Shown one piece after another: positions 17,280 to 27,021 of a stretch of 64,000 nt of DNA. Origin of the DNA: Rhizobium subbaraonis. Lineage in GTDB: Bacteria; Pseudomonadota; Alphaproteobacteria; Rhizobiales; Rhizobiaceae. The position numbers were made by a program, and so were the translations under genes. Every line of letters begins with the position of its first letter. The stretch's first letter is position 1. The notes beneath the pieces are model-generated. The model did not search any database and was not told the DNA's origin. It worked only from the letters and a program-made list of their open reading frames with translations. The DNA lies in the NCBI RefSeq assembly GCF_900220975.1, contig NZ_OBQD01000016.1:54410-118409 (forward strand). Reading direction: 5' to 3'.

Positions 17280-18944
17280 TCACATATTGGCGTAGACCGG
17301 CCCTTCGCCGCCTTGTGGCGGCACCCAGTTGATGTTCTGGTTGGGGTCCTTGATGTCGCAGGTCTTACAGTGCACGCAGTTCTGCGCGTTGATGACGAAG
17401 ACGTCCTGACCGTCCTTCTCCACCCACTCGTAAACCCCGGCCGGACAGTAACGTGTCGACGGGCCGGCATAGACATCATGCTCGGAGCGCTTCTGCAGAT
17501 CCATGTCCCTGACATGAAGATGCACCGGCTGGTCTTCCTCATGGTTGGTGCCCGACAGGAACACCGATGACAGGCGGTCGAAGGTCAGAACACCATCCGG
17601 GCGCGGATAATCGATCTTCTTGTGTTTTGCCGCAGGCTCAAGGCTCTCAGCATCCGTCTTGCCGTGTTTCAGCGTGATGGGTGATGTGCCGAATATCTGG
17701 TTGATCCACATATCCAGAGCACCAAGCCCGACGCCGATTGCCGTGCCGAACCGCGACCACAGCGGCTTGACGTTGCGAACGCGCTTCAGATCCTTGCCGA
17801 TATCGCTGGCGCGCCATTCGTTTTCGATCTCGATCACCTCGTCATTGGCGCGGCCGCTGGCAATCGCCTCGGCGATCTTGTCTGCCGCCAGCATGCCGGA
17901 CAGAACCGCATTGTGGCTGCCCTTGATGCGCGGCACATTGACCAGACCGGCCGAACAGCCGATCAGCGCACCGCCCGGGAAGGTCAGTTTCGGCACGGAC
18001 TGATACCCGCCTTCGGTGATGGCGCGGGCGCCATAGGACAAGCGCTTGCCGCCTTCGAAGGTTGGCGCAATCGCCGGATGCGTCTTGTAGCGCTGGAATT
18101 CCTCGAACGGAAACAGATAGGGGTTCTTGTAGTCCAGGTGCACCACGAAACCGACGGCCACCAGATTGTCCTCCAGATGATAGAGGAACGAGCCGCCACC
18201 GGTCTTCATGCCCAGCGGCCAGCCGAAGGAGTGCTGCACCAGACCCGGCTTGTGGTTCTCCGGCTTCACCTGCCAGAGTTCCTTCAGGCCAATGCCGAAC
18301 TTCTGGACATCCGAGTCTTTCGACAGGTTGAACTTGGCAATCAGCTGCTTGGCCAGCGACCCGCGCACGCCTTCACCGATCAGCACGTACTTACCAAGCA
18401 GTTCCATGCCGCGTGTATAGTTCGGGCCGGGCTCGCCGTTTTTCTCGATGCCCATGTCGCCGGTGGCGACACCGATGACGGCACCCTCATCATTATAAAG
18501 CACTTCACTGGCGGCAAAGCCCGGATAGATCTCGACGCCAAGTGCTTCTGCGTGGCCCGCCAGCCAGCGGCAGACATTGCCGAGCGAGACGATATAATTG
18601 CCGTGATTGTTCATCAAGGGCGGCATGGCGAAGTTCGGCAGGCGGATCGAGCCGGCAGGGCCTAAAAACAGGAACTGGTCGTCCTTGACTTCAGTCTTGA
18701 AGGGATGGCCTTCTTCCTCACGCCAGCCGGGCAGCAGGCGATCGATACCGACAGGATCGACCACCGCACCCGACAGGATATGCGCGCCGACCTCGCCGCC
18801 CTTTTCCAGAACGACAACTGAAAGCTCAGGATTGATCTGCTTCAGCCGGATCGCCGCTGACAAACCCGCAGGACCGGCACCCACAATCACAACGTCGAAT
18901 TCCATCGACTCGCGTTCAGGAAAGCGGACAGCTTGATCTGTCAT
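17280..18944 (-). CDS. etfD: Electron transfer flavoprotein-ubiquinone oxidoreductase
   Basis: This full-length 554-residue ETF-QO has the N-terminal FAD dinucleotide fold [17 protein letters not shown] (about 19-35), a central ubiquinone/membrane region and a C-terminal 4Fe-4S domain (CPAGVYEW ... [13 protein letters not shown]). It passes electrons from reduced ETF, collected from acyl-CoA and related dehydrogenases, into the quinone pool at the inner membrane. It overlaps etfA by ATGA and is the last gene of the etfB-etfA-etfD operon. A G/C-rich hairpin (17242-17263) lies just beyond its stop. Confidence 0.93.
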   Translation of the reverse strand: MTDQAVRFPERESMEFDVVIVGAGPAGLSAAIRLKQINPELSVVVLEKGGEVGAHILSGAVVDPVGIDRLLPGWREEEGHPFKTEVKDDQFLFLGPAGSIRLPNFAMPPLMNNHGNYIVSLGNVCRWLAGHAEALGVEIYPGFAASEVLYNDEGAVIGVATGDMGIEKNGEPGPNYTRGMELLGKYVLIGEGVRGSLAKQLIAKFNLSKDSDVQKFGIGLKELWQVKPENHKPGLVQHSFGWPLGMKTGGGSFLYHLEDNLVAVGFVVHLDYKNPYLFPFEEFQRYKTHPAIAPTFEGGKRLSYGARAITEGGYQSVPKLTFPGGALIGCSAGLVNVPRIKGSHNAVLSGMLAADKIAEAIASGRANDEVIEIENEWRASDIGKDLKRVRNVKPLWSRFGTAIGVGLGALDMWINQIFGTSPITLKHGKTDAESLEPAAKHKKIDYPRPDGVLTFDRLSSVFLSGTNHEEDQPVHLHVRDMDLQKRSEHDVYAGPSTRYCPAGVYEWVEKDGQDVFVINAQNCVHCKTCDIKDPNQNINWVPPQGGEGPVYANM

Positions 18945-19879
18945 GAGGCTGTGACCGCCTGTTCTAGCTTGGGCAAAATGTCAAACAAGTCCCCGACCAG
19001 GCCGTAGTCAGCAACCTGGAAGATCGGTGCTTCTTCGTCCTTGTTGATGGCCACGATGACCTTACTGTCCTTCATGCCGGCCAGGTGCTGGATGGCACCG
19101 GAAATGCCAGCGGCAATATAAAGCTGCGGTGCAACCACCTTGCCGGTCTGGCCAACCTGCCAGTCGTTTGGTGCGTAACCGGCGTCAACAGCCGCACGCG
19201 ATGCACCAACGGCAGCGCCCAGCTTGTCAGCAACCGGCAGAAGAACTTCCTTGAACTTTTCCGACGAACCGAGTGCACGGCCACCGGAAATGATGATCTT
19301 GGCAGATGTCAGTTCAGGACGGTCAGACGATGCCAGCGCATCCGATACGAAGGACGAAACGCCCGGGTTGGCAGCAGCAGCAACCGCTTCAACGGCAGCA
19401 GAACCACCGGCAGCAGCCGCAGCGAACGAGGCCGTACGCACGGTGACGACCTTCTTGGCGTCAGTTGCCTGTACGGTCTGGATGGCGTTGCCGGCATAGA
19501 TCGGACGCTTGAAGGTGTCAGCGGACACCACTTCGGTGATTTCCGAAACCTGTGCAACGTCGAGCAGGGCTGCAACGCGTGGCGCAACATTCTTGGCCGA
19601 TGCCGTCGCAGGTGCGATGATGACATCGTAGGAACCGCTCAGCGATACGATCAATGCAGCAAGCGGTTCTGCCAGCTGGTTTGCGTAGGATGCGTCATCA
19701 GCAAGAAGTACCTTGGCAACGCCGGAAAGCTTTGCTGCTTCATCGGCTGCAGCCTTGGCACCGGAACCAGCCACCAGCACATGCACGTCTCCGCCGATCT
19801 TGGCAGCTGCGGTCAGCGTCTTTGCTGTCTGGTCGGAAAGGGTTGCGTTGTCGTGTTCTGCCAGAAGAAGAATGGCCAT
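18941..19879 (-). CDS. etfA: Electron transfer flavoprotein alpha subunit
   Basis: This 312-residue EtfA has the C-terminal FAD-binding signature [28 protein letters not shown]. With EtfB it forms the soluble heterodimer that accepts electrons from dehydrogenases and feeds ETF-QO. It lies 24 bp after etfB and overlaps etfD by four bases. Length and motifs are normal. Confidence 0.95.
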   Translation of the reverse strand: MAILLLAEHDNATLSDQTAKTLTAAAKIGGDVHVLVAGSGAKAAADEAAKLSGVAKVLLADDASYANQLAEPLAALIVSLSGSYDVIIAPATASAKNVAPRVAALLDVAQVSEITEVVSADTFKRPIYAGNAIQTVQATDAKKVVTVRTASFAAAAAGGSAAVEAVAAAANPGVSSFVSDALASSDRPELTSAKIIISGGRALGSSEKFKEVLLPVADKLGAAVGASRAAVDAGYAPNDWQVGQTGKVVAPQLYIAAGISGAIQHLAGMKDSKVIVAINKDEEAPIFQVADYGLVGDLFDILPKLEQAVTAS

Positions 19880-19903
19880 AATAAAATCTCCCTTATCCGT
19901 CTC

Positions 19904-20650
19904 TTACAATACGCCGTCGGCCTTGAGTTTCGATACCAGCTCTGCGACCGAGCCAACCTTGACGCCAGCCTTGCGGCCAGCCGGTTCTTCGGTCTTCAAA
20001 ACCTTGAGGCGCGGTGCAATATCAACACCGAGATCAGCCGGGGTCTTCTTGTCCAGCGGCTTCTTCTTGGCCTTCATGATGTTTGGCAGCGACGCGTAAC
20101 GTGGCTCGTTCAAACGAAGGTCGGTGGTGACGATGGCAGGCAGTTTCAGGGAAACGGTCTGCAGACCGCCATCGACTTCGCGGGTGACCGCAACGGAACC
20201 GTCCGCGATCTCGACCTTGGAGGCAAAGGTGCCCTGACCCCAGCCGAGCAATGCTGCCAGCATCTGGCCGGTCTGGTTGCTGTCGTCATCGATTGCCTGC
20301 TTGCCGAGGATCACCAGATCCGGCGTTTCAGCGTCAACCACGCCCTTCAACAGCTTGGCAACCGCCAGCGGCTCAACCGTTTCATCGGTTTCAATCAAGA
20401 TAGCGCGGTCAGCACCCATGGCGAGCGCCGTACGCAACGTTTCTTCCGCCTTGGCCGGACCAATCGACACAACGACCACTTCTTCGGCCTTGCCAGCTTC
20501 CTTCAGGCGAAGAGCCTCTTCGACGGAGATTTCGTCAAACGGGTTCATCGACATTTTAACGTTGGCAAGTTCAACGCCCGTGCCATCGGATTTCACGCGA
20601 ATTTTCACGTTGTAGTCGACAACTCGTTTAACTGCGACCAATACTTTCAT
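19904..20650 (-). CDS. etfB: Electron transfer flavoprotein beta subunit
   Basis: This 248-residue EtfB starts [19 protein letters not shown] and carries the family signature [22 protein letters not shown], with the AMP-binding region near [10 protein letters not shown]. It is the first gene of the etf operon, preceded by an AGGAG ribosome site. The region upstream belongs to a truncated aldehyde dehydrogenase gene, so its original promoter context may have been altered by IS insertion. Confidence 0.95.
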   Translation of the reverse strand: MKVLVAVKRVVDYNVKIRVKSDGTGVELANVKMSMNPFDEISVEEALRLKEAGKAEEVVVVSIGPAKAEETLRTALAMGADRAILIETDETVEPLAVAKLLKGVVDAETPDLVILGKQAIDDDSNQTGQMLAALLGWGQGTFASKVEIADGSVAVTREVDGGLQTVSLKLPAIVTTDLRLNEPRYASLPNIMKAKKKPLDKKTPADLGVDIAPRLKVLKTEEPAGRKAGVKVGSVAELVSKLKADGVL

Positions 20651-20662
20651 AGTGGGTTCTCC

Positions 20663-20785
20663 TCAGGCCAGCGTGTAGGCGGTCTTCACCGTTGTGTAGA
20701 ACTCGGCGGCGTGACGGCCTTGCTCGCGGGGACCAAAAGACGATCCCTTGCGACCGCCGAACGGAACATGGAAGTCTACGCCAGC
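20663..20785 (-). pseudogene. Aldehyde dehydrogenase, C-terminal remnant
   Basis: About 40 residues remain, with the C-terminal pattern HVPFGGRKGSSFGPREQG and EFYTTVKTAYTLA. This is typical of ketoglutarate-semialdehyde-type aldehyde dehydrogenases. The rest of the gene is missing because the IS21-family element begins at 20786. The stop codon is 13 bp before etfB, so the dehydrogenase and etf genes may once have formed one operon. Confidence 0.7.
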
Positions 20786-20921
20786 TGTTGTCAACGGCGG
20801 AGTAAAAACCGGCCATGGGGCGGAGCAAAAGTCGGCCACTATGGCGCCGGCCTGAGACGGCCGGGAGGGCGTAGCCCGAGCGGGGGTCTTAGGCCGGCGC
20901 GGCGATTTTTTGAGGGGAGTT

Positions 20922-21680
20922 TTAGCAGGCCTTTCGGGCGCGACTTTGAGCGAGACGATAGCTTTCGCCGTTCATCTCGAGGATGTTGACGTGGTGGGTG
21001 ATGCGATCGAGCAGTGCGCCGGTGAGACGTTCGGACCCCAGTGTTTCCGTCCATTCGTCGAAAGGCAGATTGCTGGTGATCAGGGTGGCACCACGCTCGT
21101 AGCGTTGCGAGATCAGCTCGAACAGCAATTCCGCCCCGGTCTTTGATAGTGGCACAAATCCCAGCTCATCGATGATCAGCAGCTTGTAGGCGGCCATCTG
21201 CTTCTGGAACCGGAGCAGACGCCGCTCGTCACGCGCCTCCATCATCTCGCTGACCAGGGCCGCCGCCGTGGTGAAGCCGACGGACAGGCCCTTCTGGCAG
21301 GCGGCCAGGCCGAGACCGAGTGCGACATGCGTCTTTCCCGTGCCGCTCGGGCCCAGCGCAATGACGTTCTCGCGGCGCTCGATCCATTCGCAACGGGAAA
21401 GCTCTAGCACCTGCATCTTGTTCAGCTTGGGGATGGCTGTGAAGTCGAAGCTGTCGAGGCTTTTGACGACCGGGAACTTGGCCGCCTTGATCCGACGTTC
21501 GACCTTGCGGCGGTCCCGCTCGATCATCTCCCGTTCAGCAAGCCGGAACAGGTAGCCGACATGATCGACGCCTTCGGTGGCGCATAGCCGGGCCAGCTTC
21601 TGGTGCTCGCGCTGGAAGGTCGGCAGCTTGAGGGTTTTGAGATAGTGGCCAAGCAGGATCTCTGGCGCGTCGCTGCTCAT
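20922..21680 (-). CDS. istB: IS21-family helper ATPase IstB
   Basis: This 252-residue DnaA/DnaC-like AAA+ ATPase has Walker A GPSGTGKTHVA and Walker B LLIIDELGFVPLS. IstB forms a complex on target DNA and activates the IstA transposase. Its start overlaps the istA stop by four bases. It is full length and appears intact. Confidence 0.93.
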   Translation of the reverse strand: MSSDAPEILLGHYLKTLKLPTFQREHQKLARLCATEGVDHVGYLFRLAEREMIERDRRKVERRIKAAKFPVVKSLDSFDFTAIPKLNKMQVLELSRCEWIERRENVIALGPSGTGKTHVALGLGLAACQKGLSVGFTTAAALVSEMMEARDERRLLRFQKQMAAYKLLIIDELGFVPLSKTGAELLFELISQRYERGATLITSNLPFDEWTETLGSERLTGALLDRITHHVNILEMNGESYRLAQSRARKAC

Positions 21681-23173
21681 GCCGCTTCTCCCGCATCAGA
21701 TGACAGGAGGCGCATATACGCCTTTGCTGACGTCTTCTCGACAGTCGCCGTCGGCAGGTAGGGATAGATCGCCAGATCCAACCGCGGCGGCCGGCGCTCG
21801 ACCCGGCACAGGATCAGATGCTTGACCGCATCGAAGCCGATCGCGCCGAGCTGTATCGCCTGCTTCACCGCTGCATGTAGATCGGCAAGGTCGAAGCTTT
21901 CCAGCAGGCGCAGAACCTGCACGTATTCTCGCCGCCCATGTTTGGCCATGCGGCCTTCCATCAGCCGGCGCAGCGTCGCGAACTCGTCTGGCAGATCCCA
22001 GCCCTGCAATGGAGCCGCCTGATCCAGAGAATTGATCTTCCGCTCGATCAGCGGCAGGTAATGGACGGGATCGAAGACGACGTCTTCCCGTTCCCAGCAT
22101 CGCGGATGACGCGCGATGATCTCGCCGCGGCAGCCGATCACCACCTGATCGACATAGCCCCGGACCCAGACGTCCTGATGGCCGTAGGCGACCGGTACGG
22201 AATAGTCGTTCGTCTTGTAGCGCACCAGCGACTGGGCTGTCACAACAGCGCTGGCCTGGTCGCAGGCATCAAACGGCGACGCCGGCAAGGGACGCATGGC
22301 CGCAAGATCGCGCTGCAGCCGTTCGCCAATCGTCTCGCTCTCGCCCCGCAGCTTGTCGCGCTGGCGTTTGCGGCACTGCTCTTCCAGAAAAGCATTGAAC
22401 GCATCCCATGTCGCAAACCGCGGGATCGGCACCATGAAGTTGCGTCGGGCATATCCGACAAGACCCTCGACATTCCCCTTGTCGTTGCCCTTTCCCGGCC
22501 GCCCATAGCGATCCCGGATCAGGTAGTGGGACAGGAAGCCGCTGAACAGCGCTGCCCGCTTGCGTGTGCCGTCGGGCAGGATCTTTGCGACAAGGCAACG
22601 GTCGTTGTCATAGACGATCGACTGCGGCACGGCCCCGAAGAACGCAAAGGCGTGGACATGACCATCCACCCAGGCTTCGGCCACTGCCGCCGGATAGGCA
22701 CGCACATAACATCCGTCGCTATGAGGAAGATCCAGCACAAAGAAGCGAGCTTTCTGCTCGACGCCGCCGATCACCACCGTCGCCTCGCCGAAATCGGCCT
22801 GCGCATGGCCCGGTGGATGCGACAGCGGCACAAACACCTCCTGGCGGCGTTGATCCCGCTCGCGCATATAATCCTTGATGATCGTGTAGCCGCCGGTGAA
22901 GCCGCACTCGTCACGAAGCCGGTCGAACACCCGTTTGGCAGTATGCCGCTGCTTGCGCGGCATCACCATGTCAGCTTCCAGCCACTGCTCGATCGTCGAA
23001 ACGAATGCATCCAGCTTCGGACGCCGGATCGGCGAACGTCGCTGATAGCCGGGCGGTGTCGAATACGACAGCATCTTGGCCACGCTGTCGCGCGATACGT
23101 TGAAATGCTTTGCTGCCTGACGCTGCGTCATCCCTTCGGAAACAGCCAGGCGAACCCTCAAATAAAGTTCCAC
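21677..23173 (-). CDS. istA: IS21-family transposase IstA
   Basis: This 498-residue transposase has an N-terminal helix-turn-helix (GMTQRQAAKHFNVSRDSVAKML), the DDE integrase core (first Asp in HAQADFGEATVV, second in VYDNDRCLV, Glu region KGNVEGLVGYARRNF) and a C-terminal beta domain. With IstB it carries out cut-and-insert transposition. All expected regions are present. Confidence 0.93.
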   Translation of the reverse strand: MELYLRVRLAVSEGMTQRQAAKHFNVSRDSVAKMLSYSTPPGYQRRSPIRRPKLDAFVSTIEQWLEADMVMPRKQRHTAKRVFDRLRDECGFTGGYTIIKDYMRERDQRRQEVFVPLSHPPGHAQADFGEATVVIGGVEQKARFFVLDLPHSDGCYVRAYPAAVAEAWVDGHVHAFAFFGAVPQSIVYDNDRCLVAKILPDGTRKRAALFSGFLSHYLIRDRYGRPGKGNDKGNVEGLVGYARRNFMVPIPRFATWDAFNAFLEEQCRKRQRDKLRGESETIGERLQRDLAAMRPLPASPFDACDQASAVVTAQSLVRYKTNDYSVPVAYGHQDVWVRGYVDQVVIGCRGEIIARHPRCWEREDVVFDPVHYLPLIERKINSLDQAAPLQGWDLPDEFATLRRLMEGRMAKHGRREYVQVLRLLESFDLADLHAAVKQAIQLGAIGFDAVKHLILCRVERRPPRLDLAIYPYLPTATVEKTSAKAYMRLLSSDAGEAA

Positions 23174-23298
23174 GGTGTAGATCCCCTGTCCCTCCTGCGA
23201 TCATTGCAGAAAGGAAATAGGTGGCCGGATTTTACTCCGCCCGCGGACGGACTATTCCGCCGCTACCGTGGCCGACTTTTCCACCGCCGCTCTCATCA

Positions 23299-23412
23299 GC
23301 CTCTCAGCGCATTCTTGGTGGGATATCCCAGCTGGCGAATGGTCGCGTTAAGCCGCTTGCCAAGCCGGATATAGAGCTCAACCGCTCGAAGTCTGTCTGC
23401 GTAGGAATACAT
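23299..23412 (-). pseudogene. IS3-family OrfA stub
   Basis: Reading leftward from the ATG at 23412, about 38 residues (MYSYADRLRAVELYIRLGKR ... TIRQLGYPTKNAL) match the start of an IS3-family OrfA. The frame is cut by the IS21 end at 23298. A GGAGG site precedes the ATG, and the IS3 end lies just beyond it, near 23430-23450. Confidence 0.65.
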
Positions 23413-23871
23413 GAACTACCTCCTTGGTGGTCCAAGTTTTCGTCCGCACCCCCTTATGCGCCTAACCGGCTCACTTCTGCGCGGAAACCAACAATCCGGC
23501 TTCTGGGCGAAGCCGGCTTACGCGGCTTTCATGCCATCCTTGCGAAGCCGACATGGACGAAGGAGAGCGGATCTGGCTACCTGCTCAACAGGCTGCAACT
23601 CAGGGAAAGAGCAGCGCTGATAGGGGTGGAGCTGGCCATTCCCGTCGTGCAGGCCATGTTCACTGGCCGACAGGGATTTTCCCCGGAGCACACAACCTTC
23701 TCCGGAAAGGGCAAACTCAAATATCGTCCGCTAGCAGCGAACCGGTTCCGGAAAATCGGCATGATGTCCGAATTGCACGGCACCCTCGCAGCAAACCTTG
23801 CACGCGACTTGCCGGAGACACCCTGCCCCAGGTGACCGACCAATGGCTCAGAAGCCTCCGTGCGGAGCAGA
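23413..23871. other. Intergenic region, no gene recognised
   Basis: About 460 bp between the IS3 stub and the EcoRII-like gene. The first 40 bp look like an IS3 terminal sequence. A plus-strand open frame crosses the rest but shows no family motif and no ribosome site at a plausible start. I see nothing else supportable. Confidence 0.5.
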
Positions 23872-25089
23872 TCAGGCGTCCTGCCGGGACCTGACAACTT
23901 CAATAAAGCCGTCCATGTCCATCAGCCATGCCTGCTGCGTCAGCCGATAGGTGCCATGCAGCCGGCGGGGCACAACGAGTTGAAGCTGTTTCGCCTGCAT
24001 CTCGTCCGTCTGGTTCTCCGAGATACCCGGTTCCAGTGTCAGCAGATGCTTCTCCGGAATACGAACGGCTTCGGACAAAACCTGCCGCCAGCGATCCTTC
24101 AGCGTGGATTTTGCTCCAAGCATCGTGAGCCTTGCGTCCGGAAATAGCGGATCGCGATATTCTGCCTGTCCGGGAAACAGGAAATCCGGCTTGTTGCGGT
24201 TCTCCGTCTCTGCACCGCGGACATAACGAATGCGCTGCGCATCGAACACGGCTTCAAGGTGATTTTCCAGCGCCTGCCCGGCTCGCGCCTTTCGCCGGTT
24301 TTGCACGCTCAGGGAGAATGAGAGAAAGCCGTCTACGTCGGCTCCGCCAGGTGCACGGAACCCGTCGCCGATCCGGGCGGCGACGATGCGCCTTTCGAGC
24401 CGCTTGAACAGCTGCTCCTCACGATCCATCCATGCGATCAGAGCGAGGTCCGGATCATCGGCGGCTGACACTTCTGGCATCGAGGCCCGGGCGAGTTCCG
24501 AGAAGATGCGCGTTTTCGGAAACTCCAGACCGAACGGCTCGATCAACGCATCAAGGCGATCGGCTTCAGGCTCTTCGGGCTCGATGCCCAGCTCGTCGAG
24601 TATGTAGCGCGCCGCGAAGTCCAGCTCGGCACTATGCGCCCCATCAATCTCCTGAAACGTAAAGGCGAATTCCGGCTGCTCCTCAAGCGCGAACAACCAG
24701 ACGAGCTGGTTCTGGATCGTAGCGGAAGGTGTGACGACGACAAGGATCGAGCCGTCTCTCTGCAATGCGAGGAACAGCATATCGCTTGGCTGCATGAGTT
24801 CAGTAACTGCATTGCCTGAATAGTAAAGGTGATACTCTGGCGCCCGCGGCTTTCCTTTCCGCACATTTGACCAGCTCATAAATCCTTCCTCGGAAAGGGC
24901 CTCCTGCTCGCCGGATATCCATATGAACCGTGTCGGAATACCCCTGCGGTCATTGTCGCCTAGCAAGCGTCGCAGCGGCCTTGTCCCCTGAAACTCGTGC
25001 TGGTTCGATTTCGGGGTAATGGTCTCCACAAGCGTCAGCCGTTTGGCGACGACCCCGATGAACAGATCCGATAACAGCCCACGGCGCAT
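23872..25089 (-). CDS. EcoRII-like type II restriction endonuclease
   Basis: This 405-residue protein has an N-terminal effector-like region and a C-terminal EcoRII-type catalytic domain (about 255-395). Visible catalytic features are KPDFLFP and LGAKSTLKDRWRQVL, the Asp and Lys/Arg positions of the EcoRII nuclease core. EcoRII cuts CCWGG-type sites. It follows vsr by one base, and the C5 methyltransferase is upstream, so the three form an R-M operon. The site in this case is an inference from the EcoRII/Dcm/Vsr combination. Confidence 0.83.
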   Translation of the reverse strand: MRRGLLSDLFIGVVAKRLTLVETITPKSNQHEFQGTRPLRRLLGDNDRRGIPTRFIWISGEQEALSEEGFMSWSNVRKGKPRAPEYHLYYSGNAVTELMQPSDMLFLALQRDGSILVVVTPSATIQNQLVWLFALEEQPEFAFTFQEIDGAHSAELDFAARYILDELGIEPEEPEADRLDALIEPFGLEFPKTRIFSELARASMPEVSAADDPDLALIAWMDREEQLFKRLERRIVAARIGDGFRAPGGADVDGFLSFSLSVQNRRKARAGQALENHLEAVFDAQRIRYVRGAETENRNKPDFLFPGQAEYRDPLFPDARLTMLGAKSTLKDRWRQVLSEAVRIPEKHLLTLEPGISENQTDEMQAKQLQLVVPRRLHGTYRLTQQAWLMDMDGFIEVVRSRQDA

Positions 25090-25090
25090 C

Positions 25091-25543
25091 CTACCCTCCC
25101 CTGATTTCGAGCCGCGGCCGGTCAGATCTTAGCCATTCAGCACAAGCGGTAATGACCTCCTCGAGCGGCAGCCGTGTTTTGCCCTTCAGCGCGCACTCCC
25201 ACACAACGGCCTGCCTCCAGCCGGCTTCCGCCAGCGCCGCTTCAGCGCGCTCATCGACGGTACGATTGCGGGCTATCTTTGCCTGCCAGAATTCCGGTCG
25301 GGTCGAAGGCCATTTGAAGAGGTGGCAGTCGTGCCCATGCCAGAAGCAGCCATGTGCGAAAATAACCGCCTTGAAACGGGGGAGCACGATATCCGGCTTT
25401 CCCGGCAGCGAGCGATCATGCAGCCGGAAACGAAAACCCAGAGCATGGAGTCCTTTGCGTAGCAGAAGCTCCGGTTTCGTGTTGGCGCCACGAATTCGCG
25501 ACATCATCCGGCTGCGTACCTCAGCCGTGACGATATCAGCCAT
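25091..25543 (-). CDS. vsr: Very short patch repair endonuclease Vsr
   Basis: This 150-residue Vsr has family motifs RSRMMSRIRGANTKPELLLRKGLHALGFRFRLHD, LPGKPDIVLPRFKAVIFAHGCFWHGHDC and the metal/zinc-site residues CHLFKWP. It nicks T:G mismatches created by deamination of methylated cytosine, protecting sites modified by the adjacent methyltransferase. Its start overlaps the methyltransferase end by 8 bp. It is full length. Confidence 0.93.
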   Translation of the reverse strand: MADIVTAEVRSRMMSRIRGANTKPELLLRKGLHALGFRFRLHDRSLPGKPDIVLPRFKAVIFAHGCFWHGHDCHLFKWPSTRPEFWQAKIARNRTVDERAEAALAEAGWRQAVVWECALKGKTRLPLEEVITACAEWLRSDRPRLEIRGG

Positions 25544-26792
25544 GAGCGCGTACCCGCTCGCGATCAGGCCGGGTCACAGTGACCGGCGCGGCCATCGACC
25601 GGCCTGCCCCTCTCAGGAGAGAGGACTCGATCCAGGGTTTCATGGCGTCGGCGAGAAACTCGACAACCGGCACGACGACCGCATTGCCGAACTGGCGATA
25701 CGCCTGCGTGTCGGAGACTGGTATCTTCCAGCGGCGATCTCCACGGTCGAAGCCCATCAGACGGGCGCATTCGAGAGGCGTCAGGCGACGCGGTCGCTTT
25801 CCTGGCTGCGCAACGAGGATCTCCGAGCCATCCTTGTAATAGCGGGCCGACAATGTCCGCGTCACGTCATCGGGACCGAAAAGGCTGTATCCGAAGCCGT
25901 TGCCCTTGGACGTGTGCTTTTCCTTGTAAGCCTGCAGGTACTCCCAGAGGCGCGGAGTAAGGGTGTATTTCGGATCGACCTCGTCATGGGGCTGAAGAAT
26001 GCTGCCAAGCTTCGGGCCGCGATCCGGGAGCTTGAGTGACTTCAGGTCGAAGCCGGTCGGCTCGCGGAAGCCGACGATGAAGATGCGTTCACGCCGCTGC
26101 GGCACCCAATGCTCCGAACTGATCACACGCGTCTGGACATGATAGCCTAGCTCGTTCTGCAGGACGTTCATGATCGTGGCGAAGGTTCGACCCTTGTCAT
26201 GGCTCTCGAGGTTCTTGACGTTTTCAAGCACGAAGGCCGCAGGCCGATGGTGCGCGATGATCTGGGCGGTGTCGAAGAACAGCGTGCCTTGCGTATCACA
26301 CAGGAAGCCGTGCGGCCGGCCAAGAGCATTCTTCTTCGAGACGCCGGCGATCGAGAACGGCTGGCAGGGGAAACCCGCCAGCAGAAGGTCGTGTTCAGGA
26401 ATGAGATCGGGGTTCTCCGAATACGCCCGGATATCGCCGGCAAGGCGATGGTTGTCCCGGAAGTTGAGACCATAGGTCTTCTGGGCGTTCTCGTCCCATT
26501 CCGAAGTGAAGACGCAGTGACCTCCGATGCCCTGAAAACCGATCCGCAGCCCGCCAATTCCGGCAAACAGATCGATGAAACGGAAGGAGATCGGGCTCGT
26601 GGCCGCGCTTTTTTTGTCAGCCGCTTCCTTAAGCACGCGCATGGCAAGGTCGGATGGGCGGCTGCTACCGTTCACATAACGTGCGATCGTACGATCCGAC
26701 ACTGCCAAGACTGAACCAGCTTCACCGGGGGTGAGACCGGCCCGCTGACACAACTGATTGAATTCGTTTTCTTCCGGTTGTGTCTGATGCAC
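25536..26792 (-). CDS. dcm: DNA (cytosine-5) methyltransferase with N-terminal HTH
   Basis: This 418-residue enzyme has a helix-turn-helix domain at about 10-60 (LTPGEAGSVLAVSDRTIARYVNGSS) followed by all main C5-MTase motifs: FIDLFAGIGGLRIGF (I), GFPCQPFSIAG with the catalytic Cys (IV), FVLENVKNL (VI), QRRERIFIVGF (VIII) and QFGNAVVVPVV (X). It modifies the target site of the linked endonuclease. The N-terminal HTH suggests it represses its own gene, as with M.EcoRII and M.SsoII; palindromes at 26818 and 26866 are candidate operators. Confidence 0.93.
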   Translation of the reverse strand: MHQTQPEENEFNQLCQRAGLTPGEAGSVLAVSDRTIARYVNGSSRPSDLAMRVLKEAADKKSAATSPISFRFIDLFAGIGGLRIGFQGIGGHCVFTSEWDENAQKTYGLNFRDNHRLAGDIRAYSENPDLIPEHDLLLAGFPCQPFSIAGVSKKNALGRPHGFLCDTQGTLFFDTAQIIAHHRPAAFVLENVKNLESHDKGRTFATIMNVLQNELGYHVQTRVISSEHWVPQRRERIFIVGFREPTGFDLKSLKLPDRGPKLGSILQPHDEVDPKYTLTPRLWEYLQAYKEKHTSKGNGFGYSLFGPDDVTRTLSARYYKDGSEILVAQPGKRPRRLTPLECARLMGFDRGDRRWKIPVSDTQAYRQFGNAVVVPVVEFLADAMKPWIESSLLRGAGRSMAAPVTVTRPDRERVRAHG

Positions 26793-26817
26793 GAATCACC
26801 TGCCATCGCTGGGTCAT

Positions 26818-26838
26818 TTTTTGCCAGGCTGGCAAAAA
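26818..26838. promoter_or_regulatory. Perfect palindrome upstream of dcm (operator candidate)
   Basis: TTTTTGCCAG, one central G, then CTGGCAAAAA make a 21-bp inverted repeat with no mismatch. It ends 26 bp before the methyltransferase start, in the divergent region between the R-M operon and the helicase operon. It is a likely binding site for the N-terminal HTH of the methyltransferase. Confidence 0.6.
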
Positions 26839-26865
26839 TGCTCCCGGATAGCAAGCCATGTTCAT

Positions 26866-26883
26866 AAAATGTTCCGACATTTT
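26866..26883. promoter_or_regulatory. Second inverted repeat in the divergent promoter region
   Basis: AAAATGT and ACATTTT flank four bases (TCCG). It is AT-rich and lies between the two divergent operons, about 140 bp before the UvrD-like gene. It could be a second operator or overlap a promoter. Confidence 0.4.
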
Positions 26884-27021
26884 CCAAGGCTCTCAGCAGA
26901 CAAGTGCATAGCACAAGGGATTATACGTTTATATTGCAAGAGATAGCCGACTTGCTACTATGCGACCATAACACGAAAATTTCGACTGGCTTCGGGAGCG
27001 CCGGGAGGAAACGGGGGGCGC

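Larger units (their letters stand above)
20786..23298 (-). mobile_element. IS21-family insertion sequence
   Basis: The element is about 2.5 kb with istA-istB on the minus strand and related ends (TGTTGTCAACGGCGG at 20786 and, on the other strand, TGATGAGAGCGGCGG from 23298). Internal end repeats such as CGGAGTAAAA-CCGGCCA recur. The flanks are an aldehyde dehydrogenase tail on one side and an IS3-type orfA start on the other, with no target duplication seen, so a deletion or recombination has followed insertion. Confidence 0.85.

Noticed and set aside
19085-20989. 634-codon plus-strand open frame opposite etfA/etfB
   Set aside because: It is antisense to two clearly recognised genes, has no family motif and reflects their codon bias.
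23221-23835. 204-codon plus-strand frame across the IS21 end and the gap
   Set aside because: It runs over an IS end and the antisense of the IS3 stub, and shows no recognisable domain.
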